A stretch of DNA of 64,000 bases, taken from NCBI GenBank assembly GCA_964404895.1, contig CAYOLV010000003.1, positions 1-64,000 of the forward strand. Reading direction: 5' to 3'. Position 1 is the first letter of the stretch. Each line of letters opens with the position of its first letter. The translations under genes and the position numbers were made by a program. The notes below the pieces were generated by a model that worked only from the letters and a program-made list of their open reading frames with translations, did not search any database and had not been told where the DNA came from. This document shows positions 18,480-26,166 of this stretch, in pieces. This stretch comes from JBGSUZ01 sp964404895 (GTDB lineage Bacteria > Bacillota > Clostridia > Peptostreptococcales > Acidaminobacteraceae).

Positions 18480-18493
18480 AGAACGTACGTTCC
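18480..18493 (-). promoter_or_regulatory. LexA (SOS) box upstream of pcrA-ligA
   Basis: A perfect 12-bp palindrome GAACGTACGTTC at 18481-18492. It fits the Bacillus/Clostridium LexA consensus CGAACRNRYGTTYC except for the first base. It overlaps or lies just after an A/T-rich -10-like element (TAAAAT on the minus strand), and 19 nt separate the palindrome from the pcrA start codon. Confidence 0.72.
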
Positions 18494-18552
18494 TATTATT
18501 TTAACACAAAAAAATAACTGACGCTACTTTAACTACCTTGTCTTTTAATGCA

Positions 18553-18983
18553 TGAAACCAAAACTCGGTTGACCTTTGGTCAACCTTGTCGCTTTCGNNN
18601 NNNNNNNNNNNNNNNNNNNNNNNNNNNNNNNNNNNNNNNNNNNNNNNNNNNNNNNNNNNNNNNNNNNNNNNNNNNNNNNNNNNNNNNNNNNNNNNNNATG
18701 AAACCAAAACTCGGTTGACCTTTGGTCAACCTTGTCGCTTTCGCTTCTTTTTGATGCATGAAACCAAAACTCGGTTGACCTTTGGTCAACCTTGTCGCTT
18801 TCGCTTCTTTTTGATGCATGAAACCAAAACTCGGTTGACCTTTGGTCAACCTTGTCGCTTTCGCTTCTTTTTAATGCATGAAACCAAAACTCGGTTGACC
18901 TTTGGTCAACCTTGTCGCTTTCGCTTCTTTTTGATGCATGAAACCAAAACTCGGTTGACCTTTGGTCAACCTTGTCGCTTTCG
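18553..18983. repeat. 60-bp tandem repeat array
   Basis: Near-identical 60-bp units begin (TGAAACC) at 18699, 18759, 18819, 18879 and 18939, and one more unit precedes the sequence gap at 18553. Each carries the stem GGTTGACC-TTT-GGTCAACC and GTCGCTTTCGC. The only difference seen is an A/G change in the spacer before the 18879 unit. The unit is the left half of the structured element at 18939-19070, so the array looks like amplification of half an element. Frames across it give repeated peptides but no credible gene. True copy number is hidden by the gap. Confidence 0.93.
18598..18697. other. Assembly gap of 100 N
   Basis: Exactly 100 N inside the tandem array. The repeat phase is not kept across it (146 nt between unit starts, not a multiple of 60), so the gap is a placeholder of unknown true length. 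Confidence 0.97.
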
Positions 18984-19070
18984 CGACATTGCAATAAGTC
19001 TTTAAACAATTGGATGAGGCGATTCATCGCCTCATCCAATTGTTTAAAGACTTATTGAGTTTTGGTTTCA
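18939..19070. repeat. Structured intergenic element, copy 1
   Basis: The outer arms TGAAACCAAAACTC (18939-18952) and GAGTTTTGGTTTCA (19057-19070) are exact complements. Inside lie hairpin A (GGTTGACC/GGTCAACC), hairpin B (GTCGC-TTTC-GCGAC) and a long hairpin C with perfect 32-bp arms (18992-19023 and 19026-19057) that abuts the outer arm. The same plan with different stem sequences occurs at 21336-21458. It lies downstream of the EEP gene. Mobile REP/MITE-like element or structured RNA are both possible. Confidence 0.85.
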
Positions 19071-19141
19071 CGGATAAAGTGAAAAAGCCATCTCCGAAGA
19101 AATGACCTTTTCAGGCTGTCGTTCCCCCCAGACCGACAGTA

Positions 19142-20194
19142 TTAAAAACCAACTTGAATGGTTACAGGCTGATGATCTGAATTTTGGAAACCTAAGTCTG
19201 TTCCATTGACTTTTATAATTTTGAGATTTGGCGACACTAAAAAACCATCGATAATCGTTTCGTAGCTTTCCCCTTTTATATAGGGCTTATCGTTGTTTCT
19301 CACGGTATTGATATTTTTATCATAAACCATTTTGAAACCTGTGTTGGTTTCTAAGGCTGCTGGTAAAATAGCAACCCATTCAGGCTCTTCACCAAGGGCA
19401 TCTGATCTTAAATTCTCAGATAAAATATGGTTCCAATCCCCTCCAACTATAACATAATTCTTGCTTTTATCATACACTTTTTGCAAATGTTCTTCTAACC
19501 ACTTTACCTGCAAAGCTCTGATTTTGCCGCCTTTATCGAAGGCTGAAAGGTGAACGTTTATCACAATCAACTTCTTGCCATTGCTAAGTTCGTAGGTGTT
19601 TTCAACCACACATCGCTTCAGATCAAAGTACCGTTTTGGAAAAGGTTCGTTTCCAGGTAATCTATAGCGAACAGATGTATCATAATCGCTGCGACTCATG
19701 GTCATTAACCCACTATAGACACTGCCCATGGGATTGAGCAAAGGTACAGGCACCCATAAGGCTTTGTAATTATAGGCAAAGCAAGCATTGTAACCTGGCA
19801 AAATATCTGTTAATAACTCTGCTTGATCAATTTCATAACTTCGATCTGCCATCCGGTCAACTTCTTGCAGCAAATAGATATCAGATTTTTTAGTCAGTAA
19901 AAAGGTGGCTATCGCCTCAAGGTTGTTTTCGACTTGTTCTTTGCTGGCAGCTCTCGACCGAGTACCCCCATCCATGAAAAAATCTTCTCCTGCGTCTAAT
20001 CCTGCATAGCCCATATTGAAAGTAGTGACTTCAATGGGTTTGGTGACATCGATGATCTTGCCATTTCTTATGAACGCAATGCTTTCTTCCTCTAATGCAG
20101 GTCGGTATTCAAAAATAATACTGTACAGAAGAAACAGCGCAATTATTATAATGGGCAAAAGACCCAAATAAATCAGCCAACGTAAGCGTTTCAT
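19142..20194 (-). CDS. Membrane-anchored endonuclease/exonuclease/phosphatase-family protein
   Basis: A 350-residue EEP-superfamily protein. One N-terminal membrane segment (about residues 5-27) puts the enzyme outside the cell. Catalytic motifs: TTFNMGYAG, LLQEVD (metal Glu), NVHLSAF, GGDWNHI and the terminal SDHQPV His. Members cut DNA, phosphoinositides or sphingomyelin, and the substrate is undecided here. The start is set at the ATG at 20194 because GGAGG lies 6 nt before it. The longer frame (from 20224) overlaps a -10-like TATAAT at 20222-20227. It appears to be transcribed alone. Confidence 0.85.
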   Translation of the reverse strand: MKRLRWLIYLGLLPIIIIALFLLYSIIFEYRPALEEESIAFIRNGKIIDVTKPIEVTTFNMGYAGLDAGEDFFMDGGTRSRAASKEQVENNLEAIATFLLTKKSDIYLLQEVDRMADRSYEIDQAELLTDILPGYNACFAYNYKALWVPVPLLNPMGSVYSGLMTMSRSDYDTSVRYRLPGNEPFPKRYFDLKRCVVENTYELSNGKKLIVINVHLSAFDKGGKIRALQVKWLEEHLQKVYDKSKNYVIVGGDWNHILSENLRSDALGEEPEWVAILPAALETNTGFKMVYDKNINTVRNNDKPYIKGESYETIIDGFLVSPNLKIIKVNGTDLGFQNSDHQPVTIQVGF

Positions 20195-20263
20195 AAACAT
20201 CCTCCGATGTATCTTTTTCTCCATTATACGTTTTTTCGCCTGTTCCTTCCAGCCTTACCGATT

Positions 20264-21271
20264 TTAAAGCAAGAAAATGTTTTCTTTTAAGCAAGCTTCA
20301 TGCATTTCTACAGGCCATACTGAAGACTGAACTTCTCCAATGTGGGCTTTTTGAAGGAAGTACATGCAGATTCTCGATTGACCAATGCCGCCGCCTACTG
20401 TGTAAGGCAACTCTTTTGACGCCACCATTTGATGGAATGGGAAGGCCAATCGGTCTGAACAACCTGATTTTTCAAGTTGTGCCAAAAGCACTTCTTCGTC
20501 TACACGAATGCCCATAGATGACAGTTCGAAAGCACTTTCCAAAACTGGGTTCCAGAAGATGATATCTCCGTTGAGTGACCAGTCATCGTAGTCTGGTGCT
20601 CTGCCGTCATGGGGTTCGCCGTGACTGAGTTCGTGTCCAATTTGCATTAAGAAAACAGCGCCTTTGTCTTTCGTAATGGCTGTTTCTCTTTCCTTAGGCG
20701 AAAGAGTAGGATACATTGCAAGGAGTTCTTCAGATGTGATAAAGAAAATATCCTCTGGAAGGGTTGGCTGAATCATTGGGTAAAGAGCGTGAACGTGGGC
20801 TTCTGTAGCTTTGAACACCCCATAAATGCGAGTGACAATGTCTCTGAGTTTCGCTTCTGTGCGGTCATCTTTGACAATGATTTTTTCCCAGTCCCATTGG
20901 TCCACATAAATGGAATGGATTTGGTCAAGGTCTTCGTCTCTGCGGATGGCGTTCATGTCGGTGTACAAACCTTCGTTAGGTTGGAAACCGTATCTGTGAA
21001 GGGCCATTCTCTTCCATTTTGCTAAAGATTGAACAATTTCAACATCTTTGCCGATGGTTTTAACATCGAAGGCAACGGGACGCTCTACGCCGTTGAGGTT
21101 GTCGTTGAGACCTGACTCTGGGCTAACGAATAAAGGTGCTGACACGCGAGTCAGGTGAAGGGCTTCCGCTAGTTGATGTTCAAAGAAATCTTTAACTTGT
21201 TTGATGGCAATCTCTGTTTCTAAGATGCTGAGGGGTGAATGGTAAGGTTTTTTCATCATTTTTGTAGTCAT
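20264..21271 (-). CDS. asnA: Aspartate-ammonia ligase (asparagine synthetase A)
   Basis: A 335-residue ammonia-dependent asparagine synthetase with a class II tRNA-synthetase-like fold. Family blocks are clear: LTRVSAPLFV, the RPVAFDVK region, DQWDWEK, QIGHELSHGEPHDGRAPDYDDW and the C-terminal GGGIGQSR. It makes asparagine from aspartate, ammonia and ATP. AAGGAGG precedes the ATG. Expression should respond to uncharged tRNA-Asn through the T-box upstream. An unusual structured element separates the T-box terminator from the gene. Confidence 0.97.
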   Translation of the reverse strand: MTTKMMKKPYHSPLSILETEIAIKQVKDFFEHQLAEALHLTRVSAPLFVSPESGLNDNLNGVERPVAFDVKTIGKDVEIVQSLAKWKRMALHRYGFQPNEGLYTDMNAIRRDEDLDQIHSIYVDQWDWEKIIVKDDRTEAKLRDIVTRIYGVFKATEAHVHALYPMIQPTLPEDIFFITSEELLAMYPTLSPKERETAITKDKGAVFLMQIGHELSHGEPHDGRAPDYDDWSLNGDIIFWNPVLESAFELSSMGIRVDEEVLLAQLEKSGCSDRLAFPFHQMVASKELPYTVGGGIGQSRICMYFLQKAHIGEVQSSVWPVEMHEACLKENIFLL

Positions 21272-21335
21272 TTAGGGTTCCTCCTTGGGGTTAAACGGTT
21301 GATTTATAATATTTCATCATCAATTAATCATTACT

Positions 21336-21458
21336 AGCCAAAACTCGGTCGACTTCGTCGACCTTGTCGCTGCCGCGACATTGCAATCTGTGTTTGCATG
21401 TCCTTTCGGCTTGATCAATCAGCCTTTACGACCTGCAAACGCAGATTGAGTTTTGGCT
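21336..21458. repeat. Structured intergenic element, copy 2
   Basis: Outer arms AGCCAAAACTC (21336-21346) and GAGTTTTGGCT (21448-21458) pair perfectly. Hairpin A is GGTCGAC-TTC-GTCGACC, and hairpin B is GTCGC-TGCC-GCGAC. The long arm C begins CAATCTG and ends CAGATTG. The boxes CCAAAACTCGG, CCTTGTCGC, GCGACATTGCAA and TTGAGTTTTGG are shared with copy 1, while stems differ with compensating bases. It sits in the asnA leader, after the T-box terminator and before the ribosome site. Confidence 0.85.
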
Positions 21459-21474
21459 TTTCGAACAATAAAAA

Positions 21475-21780
21475 AACCTTTCATCGCTTTCTAAATATAG
21501 AAAGGGACGAAAGGTTAAATTTCGCGGTACCACCCTTGTTAATCAGCCTAAGCTGATTCACTTTGTCCAGTACAGAATGAGTACATTGCTTCGAAGCATG
21601 CATGCCCAATGTCTAATCGATACCAGCCCCACGCTAACGGTTGGGTTCCGTTCAAGTCTACTCGGCAAATGCCTTTCGGTTGAAAGCTCGAGGATGTTCT
21701 TCATATAAGGTTGAAGTACTGGACTTTCACCAACGCCAGCTCTCTAAAACTCAATACTTATACTACTCTTCCCGTCAATG
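21475..21780 (-). promoter_or_regulatory. T-box riboswitch (asparagine) controlling asnA
   Basis: The T-box sequence AGGGTGGTACCGCG is present exactly at 21523-21536 (minus strand). It is followed by a terminator hairpin (21475-21516) with a T-run. Upstream are stem I features (AGAGAGCTGG, GGTGAAAG) and a specifier region GAAGAACATCC in which AAC (21696-21698) is an asparagine codon, matching the downstream asnA. Uncharged tRNA-Asn should favour the antiterminator and switch the gene on. Confidence 0.93.
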
Positions 21781-21826
21781 CTTTTGATTTATTAATGTTT
21801 TGTAACATTTGTTATGATTTGTAACA

Positions 21827-21855
21827 ATCTTAACGTGTCCTGCTTTTATTGTCAA
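21827..21855 (-). promoter_or_regulatory. Promoter of the T-box/asnA transcript
   Basis: On the minus strand: a perfect -35 TTGACA, a 17-bp spacer and -10 TAAGAT. The predicted start, near 21820, lies about 40 nt before the T-box. Confidence 0.72.
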
Positions 21856-21886
21856 TGGTTTTTTTCAAATATTTATCATTATTTTT

Positions 21887-22345
21887 TTATAAATATAAAT
21901 TCACTAACAGGCCTTTGATTTCGCCTACCTTACTGAGTATATTGATATGCTTGGTTTCTTTTTGTAGAACCAAGTCTGTTAGTTGCAATAATTTTTCATC
22001 TACATTCTCAACGCTTCTGAGTATTTTCGTTCTGCCTGCTCTGCCATAACCTCTTTTTTCAGATACCTTCAATCCGAAGTCCACGGCTTCCTCAATAAAA
22101 GATTTCACCAAGTTTTTATAGGCAAAAAGAGCTTCTACCGTTCTATTTTCAACCAGTTCCCGACCTTTACTGTCCACTTCATCCAATAATTCTTGAAGGA
22201 GCTGACGGCGACGTTCATCGTCGTTTTCGTCCGCTAAAATCTCCATAAAGGTCACTCGCCCTATGACAGGCGTTTCTTTTTTGGGCGCAACCCCTGAGGC
22301 GCGCATGGGACCTGAATTCTTTTTGACCTTGATATCACTGCTCAT
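21887..22345 (-). CDS. YaaR/DUF327 family protein
   Basis: A 152-residue, mostly helical cytosolic protein of the YaaR (DUF327) family. An N-terminal disordered part of about 30 residues precedes VTFMEILAD, followed by the RRRQLLQELLDEVDSKGREL and KNLVKSFIEEAVDFG-type family segments. Function is not established. In Firmicutes the family often lies near flagellar or cell-envelope genes, and here it follows a FliK-like protein. GGGGTG stands before the ATG. It is the last gene of a three-gene operon. Confidence 0.85.
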   Translation of the reverse strand: MSSDIKVKKNSGPMRASGVAPKKETPVIGRVTFMEILADENDDERRRQLLQELLDEVDSKGRELVENRTVEALFAYKNLVKSFIEEAVDFGLKVSEKRGYGRAGRTKILRSVENVDEKLLQLTDLVLQKETKHINILSKVGEIKGLLVNLYL

Positions 22346-22357
22346 GCTGTCACCCCA

Positions 22358-22615
22358 CTATTCCCTTGATTGTTCGTCAACTTTTTCAATTAGTCTAACC
22401 AAAGATGAGACCACGGCAAACATCTGAGGTGGCATTTGTCGTCTTAAATCTGAACCCACCAGTCCTTTGACTGTGGATTTTTCCTGCAAAACTTCCCCTT
22501 GTGCCGCCGCCGCTTCAATAAAGTCGTCTACGAGGGCATCCGGTTCACTTAAGCCAGATTTTTCATATTGAGCTTGTTCTTCTAAATACGCAGATAATCC
22601 TTTAGATCTGTTCAT
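22358..22615 (-). CDS. Small hypothetical protein between FliK-like and YaaR genes
   Basis: 85 residues, predicted soluble and mainly helical, with no recognised motif. The ATG overlaps the stop of the FliK-like gene (ATGA, 4 nt) and the YaaR gene follows after 12 nt, so it is translated within the same operon. The tight packing makes it a real gene and suggests a role linked to its neighbours, possibly flagellar or motility-related. No function can be named. Confidence 0.7.
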   Translation of the reverse strand: MNRSKGLSAYLEEQAQYEKSGLSEPDALVDDFIEAAAAQGEVLQEKSTVKGLVGSDLRRQMPPQMFAVVSSLVRLIEKVDEQSRE

Positions 22616-24936
22616 ATTTTCAGTTCAAACCCCTTTCTCTCAGAGAATACACCTTCTTGAACTTCCGCCGCTACAGTTTTTTCAGATGCATCAGTCTTAG
22701 GCAGTTCAGAAGGCGTCTTATTTTCAGGGGTAAACGGCACGTATTTGATCTCCCCTGGATTATAGCCTATTTCCTTGAATTCTGCCATGATATCACTGAC
22801 AAATGGGGCAATGACCGTCATAATTTCGTCTGACTCATTGCTGATGCTGACTGAAAGTTGTTTTTGATTGGCTTGAATCCGAATACCTGTTTCGCCGTAA
22901 CGGTTCAAATCAACCAAGACATACATACTGCAGTTTTCCCAGTCCATCTTTTGAACGTCTTTTCGGGCTTTTACATAAAGTTTCATATTTTGAGTCTGCT
23001 CCCCTAAGTTCAGAGGCAAATTAAAGAACATGCTTTGGGTGTCACTTTGGATTTCAGGCTTATTGAGAAGTTGTTGCCCTGTCAGCTGACTGATCCCTTT
23101 TTCGATTGACTTGACCAGTTGTTGCTGGTCTTCTAAGTCTTCCGAGGTCAAGTTGAGCAGCATTTGTTTCAAGTTGAATTTGGTATCGTCTGAAAGGTCT
23201 GTGCTGTCACTGCCATTCGAAAAAATCTGATCCATCAATTCCACTTCGTGATTGAGCCCTAGGGAGCGCATTAAGTCCAACACCGATTTGGCGCTGGTGC
23301 CTACTTTAGCTACCTCTTGGGACAACATGGCCTTTTCAATGCCAGCCATTTTCTCAGCCTCAGATTTCAGAACCACTTCTACTTTTTCTTTCGATGGTTG
23401 GAACAATAATTTATCCAACTTGGCTTTCGTTTCTTTAAGGGCTTTTAAAGCCTCGTTAGGGTCTGTTTTGGCTAAGTTTAGCACATTTTGAAGGTTTGAC
23501 GAAATCCCTATGAGTTTTCGCTCTGTCTTCATGTCTGTATAGAGGGTCAAGTCTGATTTCATGATCAGATCGTCTAATTTTTCTGCAACTTTAGTGACCA
23601 CTTCAGCAATTGTTTTGCTGGAAGCCTTTTCAATCCCTTGATTGATGTTGTTTAGGGCATCTTTTTTAAACTGGTCAAAAGTGGCTTTCACTTCTGTCAT
23701 TTTGACAGTAACTTCTGTGACCAGATAGGTTTTGGTGGTGGAGGACTCAAAGAGAGACTGCAAGTCTGCATCGCCGTAGGCACTGCCTAGTTGTTCCATG
23801 ACACGGTCTACCAGATTTTCCATCTGTTCAAAGAAATCTTTTCCAGCGCCCCCTAATAGGTCTTCTAATTCCTCTTCGGTCAAGCCCTGTAAGTCATTAT
23901 CCTTAGCGGAATCCTCAGTCTTTGCCACTGTTCCGTTTGCTGCATTTCCACCGCTTATAGCATTGCCATCGGTGGTTTCATTGCTGCTGACAGAACCGTT
24001 AGCTGTGGCAGAAGAGGCGTTTTGAGCAGACGAGGTACTGCCTTCAGAACCCGCTCCTAGTTCAGCGGTTGTCTGATCTACTATTTTTTCAAGGGCTTCA
24101 GAAACGTCTGAAGAGACAAGTCCTTCAAGCCCCTCTTTAAGAAGTTTATAAACATCGCTTAAATCAATGCCTGTGTCGGCAGAAATTTCTCCGGTTTGGG
24201 TGATTTCAATTTTGATTTGAGTGATGGTAATTTTTACAGATTTTTCTAAAGCTAATAAGGCTGAAATCACATTCTTGTCTTTTTTTCCAGACTCCACGCT
24301 TAATTTTCCCAGTGTGTCTTTAGTAAACTGGGCAATCATCTTACGATGTTGGTCTGCCAGTATTGAGCCTACAGACTCCCCTGCAATAAGACGATCTCCT
24401 ATTTCAGTTGCCTCGGCTTCAGTGTATCCCATTTCTTCCAGTGCTGAATAAACTTCTTTTTTAACTTTGTCGGGGACGTTCACTGCTTTCCCTTTGCCCG
24501 TACCCGCTGTGGTTTCCCCATCTGTTTCAACGATTGGGGCTTCAGCTTGGCTGAACTCTTTTTCCATAAGTCCTTCCACAGTTAAAGCGTCATTGGCACT
24601 GTCGTTAAGCGCACTGTGAATTGCCGTTAAATTACCCTCAGTCACATCTATCCCTTTTGCAGAAGCCACCTGAATGGTCAACATTTTGTCATCGCTGCTG
24701 CCGGGTGTCTTATCAAAAAACTTTTGTGTTTCTGCCATAGTGGATTTGCTCGGTTCTTTTCCAGTACTGCTGTAAATTTTATAAGCTTTTTGCATGTCTG
24801 AACCAGAAGAAACGCCCATCTCTTTTAACCGATTGGTCGAATCGGCAGATAGGGCGTTTGATGTAGTTTCTTGTTTATGGTTTGAAAGCTCTTTATAAGC
24901 ATTTTTAAAATTTTGTAAATACGGATTGATTTTCAT
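22612..24936 (-). CDS. Large FliK-like (flagellar hook-length control type) protein
   Basis: About 774 residues. The N-terminal and central parts are helical and low in Cys, with a Ser/Thr/Asn/Gly-rich linker (about residues 310-345). The C-terminal quarter contains a segment (about 660-745: FFNLPLNLGEQ...MKLYVKARKD...VLVDLNRYG..GIRIQ) resembling the FliK C-terminal domain that senses hook completion. No other flagellar genes are in the window. The ATG at 24936 is chosen over the GTG three codons upstream, because GAGG lies 8 nt before it. Confidence 0.6.
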   Translation of the reverse strand: MKINPYLQNFKNAYKELSNHKQETTSNALSADSTNRLKEMGVSSGSDMQKAYKIYSSTGKEPSKSTMAETQKFFDKTPGSSDDKMLTIQVASAKGIDVTEGNLTAIHSALNDSANDALTVEGLMEKEFSQAEAPIVETDGETTAGTGKGKAVNVPDKVKKEVYSALEEMGYTEAEATEIGDRLIAGESVGSILADQHRKMIAQFTKDTLGKLSVESGKKDKNVISALLALEKSVKITITQIKIEITQTGEISADTGIDLSDVYKLLKEGLEGLVSSDVSEALEKIVDQTTAELGAGSEGSTSSAQNASSATANGSVSSNETTDGNAISGGNAANGTVAKTEDSAKDNDLQGLTEEELEDLLGGAGKDFFEQMENLVDRVMEQLGSAYGDADLQSLFESSTTKTYLVTEVTVKMTEVKATFDQFKKDALNNINQGIEKASSKTIAEVVTKVAEKLDDLIMKSDLTLYTDMKTERKLIGISSNLQNVLNLAKTDPNEALKALKETKAKLDKLLFQPSKEKVEVVLKSEAEKMAGIEKAMLSQEVAKVGTSAKSVLDLMRSLGLNHEVELMDQIFSNGSDSTDLSDDTKFNLKQMLLNLTSEDLEDQQQLVKSIEKGISQLTGQQLLNKPEIQSDTQSMFFNLPLNLGEQTQNMKLYVKARKDVQKMDWENCSMYVLVDLNRYGETGIRIQANQKQLSVSISNESDEIMTVIAPFVSDIMAEFKEIGYNPGEIKYVPFTPENKTPSELPKTDASEKTVAAEVQEGVFSERKGFELKI

Positions 24937-24990
24937 GAACCTCACCTCTAAAAGGTTATCGGCTCATTCACGAAAAATGTTTAAAATATT

Positions 24991-26166
24991 CTACTGATAT
25001 TGTTCTTCATAATTCATCAACTTGATAAAGCCAATCATTAGGAACACAACGCTCATAGCCACTAAAACCGCCATGTGAGGCATGACTTCTGCCAGTCCGT
25101 TTCCTTGGCTGATTCCCGTCAACGCTTTTACCGCATAGGTGTGGGGAATGACTTTGCTTAGTCCGATGAGGATCGGGTTGTCCACATAGTCTAGAGGCCA
25201 TAAGCAACCACCAATCATACCAAAGGCTGTTAAGGCAACCGATGTCAAAGCGGCGATTTGCTGCATGGATTTAGCAAATGAAGAGAGGAGTATGCCGAAA
25301 CCTGACATGGCCAGACAGAACAATGACCCCGCAAAGAACATGGTGTAGATGTTGCCACCAAAATCGATTTGGAACATAGATTTGCCCACAAACAGAACCA
25401 GTGCCAACTGAATGAGTCCTAAAAACCAAGAGACCAGCAAGTTCCCTACCAACATTCCAAATTTGGAAGAAGGTGAAATGAGAAGTCTTTGCCAAGTGTT
25501 CATTTTGCGCTCTGTCAAAATATCTGTCGCACCAAATACTGAGGAATAGGCCACAAAGAAAATTAGGAAGCCGATTAAGCTGTGCATGAGTATGGCATTT
25601 TTCTGAGCCACACTCTCCGCCGTTGCCACTTGAAGGGTCAAAGACTTCTTCGTTCTTGCGCTGGTTTGAAGTTTATTGTAAGTTTCATTGTAGACTTTTT
25701 CCAGATCTTCTCCCTTGACCACTGCTTTCTGGGCGATGGTCATGCTGGTCTTATGCCAGTTTTTCATCTGGTTGTATCGGTTGAGCAAAAGAGGTTGGAG
25801 AACCATGGTGTCCGCGTCTGTTTTAACGCTCATAAAGGTCAATGCCGCTTCGTTGCCTTTTTCTAAGTCATCAGCGAAACCTTTTTTAATAGTGACCATG
25901 CCCAGAGCCTTATTCCTTTTGACTTCTTCTACGCCCTTTTCACTATCAACTACCTTGTATTCATGGGTTTTATCTTCCAAAAGGAGGCTGACATATTTGG
26001 CAGATAAATCTGTCTGGTCAGCGTCCGTTATCAAAACAGTGGGCTCATAGCCTCCTGCAAAACCTCCGAATGCGAAAATCATCATCAGCGAGATGGCTGA
26101 CATGACCAGCATCATTTTAAGTTCACTCCGCTGTGTCCACAGCTTGCGTTTGACGATGTGCCACAT
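24991..26166 (-). CDS. ABC-2 type exporter permease (second of pair)
   Basis: A 391-residue membrane protein of the ABC2_membrane_3 type. One N-terminal helix is followed by a large extracytoplasmic domain (about residues 45-185), then five helices including the WQRLLISPSS coupling region. It overlaps the upstream permease gene by 44 nt. With it and the ATPase at 27512-28444 it forms an exporter of unknown substrate. GGAGG lies 9 nt before the ATG. Confidence 0.88.
   Translation of the reverse strand: MWHIVKRKLWTQRSELKMMLVMSAISLMMIFAFGGFAGGYEPTVLITDADQTDLSAKYVSLLLEDKTHEYKVVDSEKGVEEVKRNKALGMVTIKKGFADDLEKGNEAALTFMSVKTDADTMVLQPLLLNRYNQMKNWHKTSMTIAQKAVVKGEDLEKVYNETYNKLQTSARTKKSLTLQVATAESVAQKNAILMHSLIGFLIFFVAYSSVFGATDILTERKMNTWQRLLISPSSKFGMLVGNLLVSWFLGLIQLALVLFVGKSMFQIDFGGNIYTMFFAGSLFCLAMSGFGILLSSFAKSMQQIAALTSVALTAFGMIGGCLWPLDYVDNPILIGLSKVIPHTYAVKALTGISQGNGLAEVMPHMAVLVAMSVVFLMIGFIKLMNYEEQYQ

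Noticed and set aside
18553..18983. Possible CRISPR array
   Set aside because: Units are identical over the full 60 bp with no variable spacers, and no cas genes are nearby.
18501..19039. Open frames with repeated peptides (for example ESDKVDQRSTEFWFH) on both strands of the 60-bp array
   Set aside because: The unit length is a multiple of three, so all frames stay open. They cross the assembly gap, contain long hairpins and have no ribosome site or family match.
19116..19139. CTGTCG/CGACAG hairpin with C-rich loop after the EEP gene
   Set aside because: The stem is only 6 bp and no T-run follows, so it was not called as a terminator.
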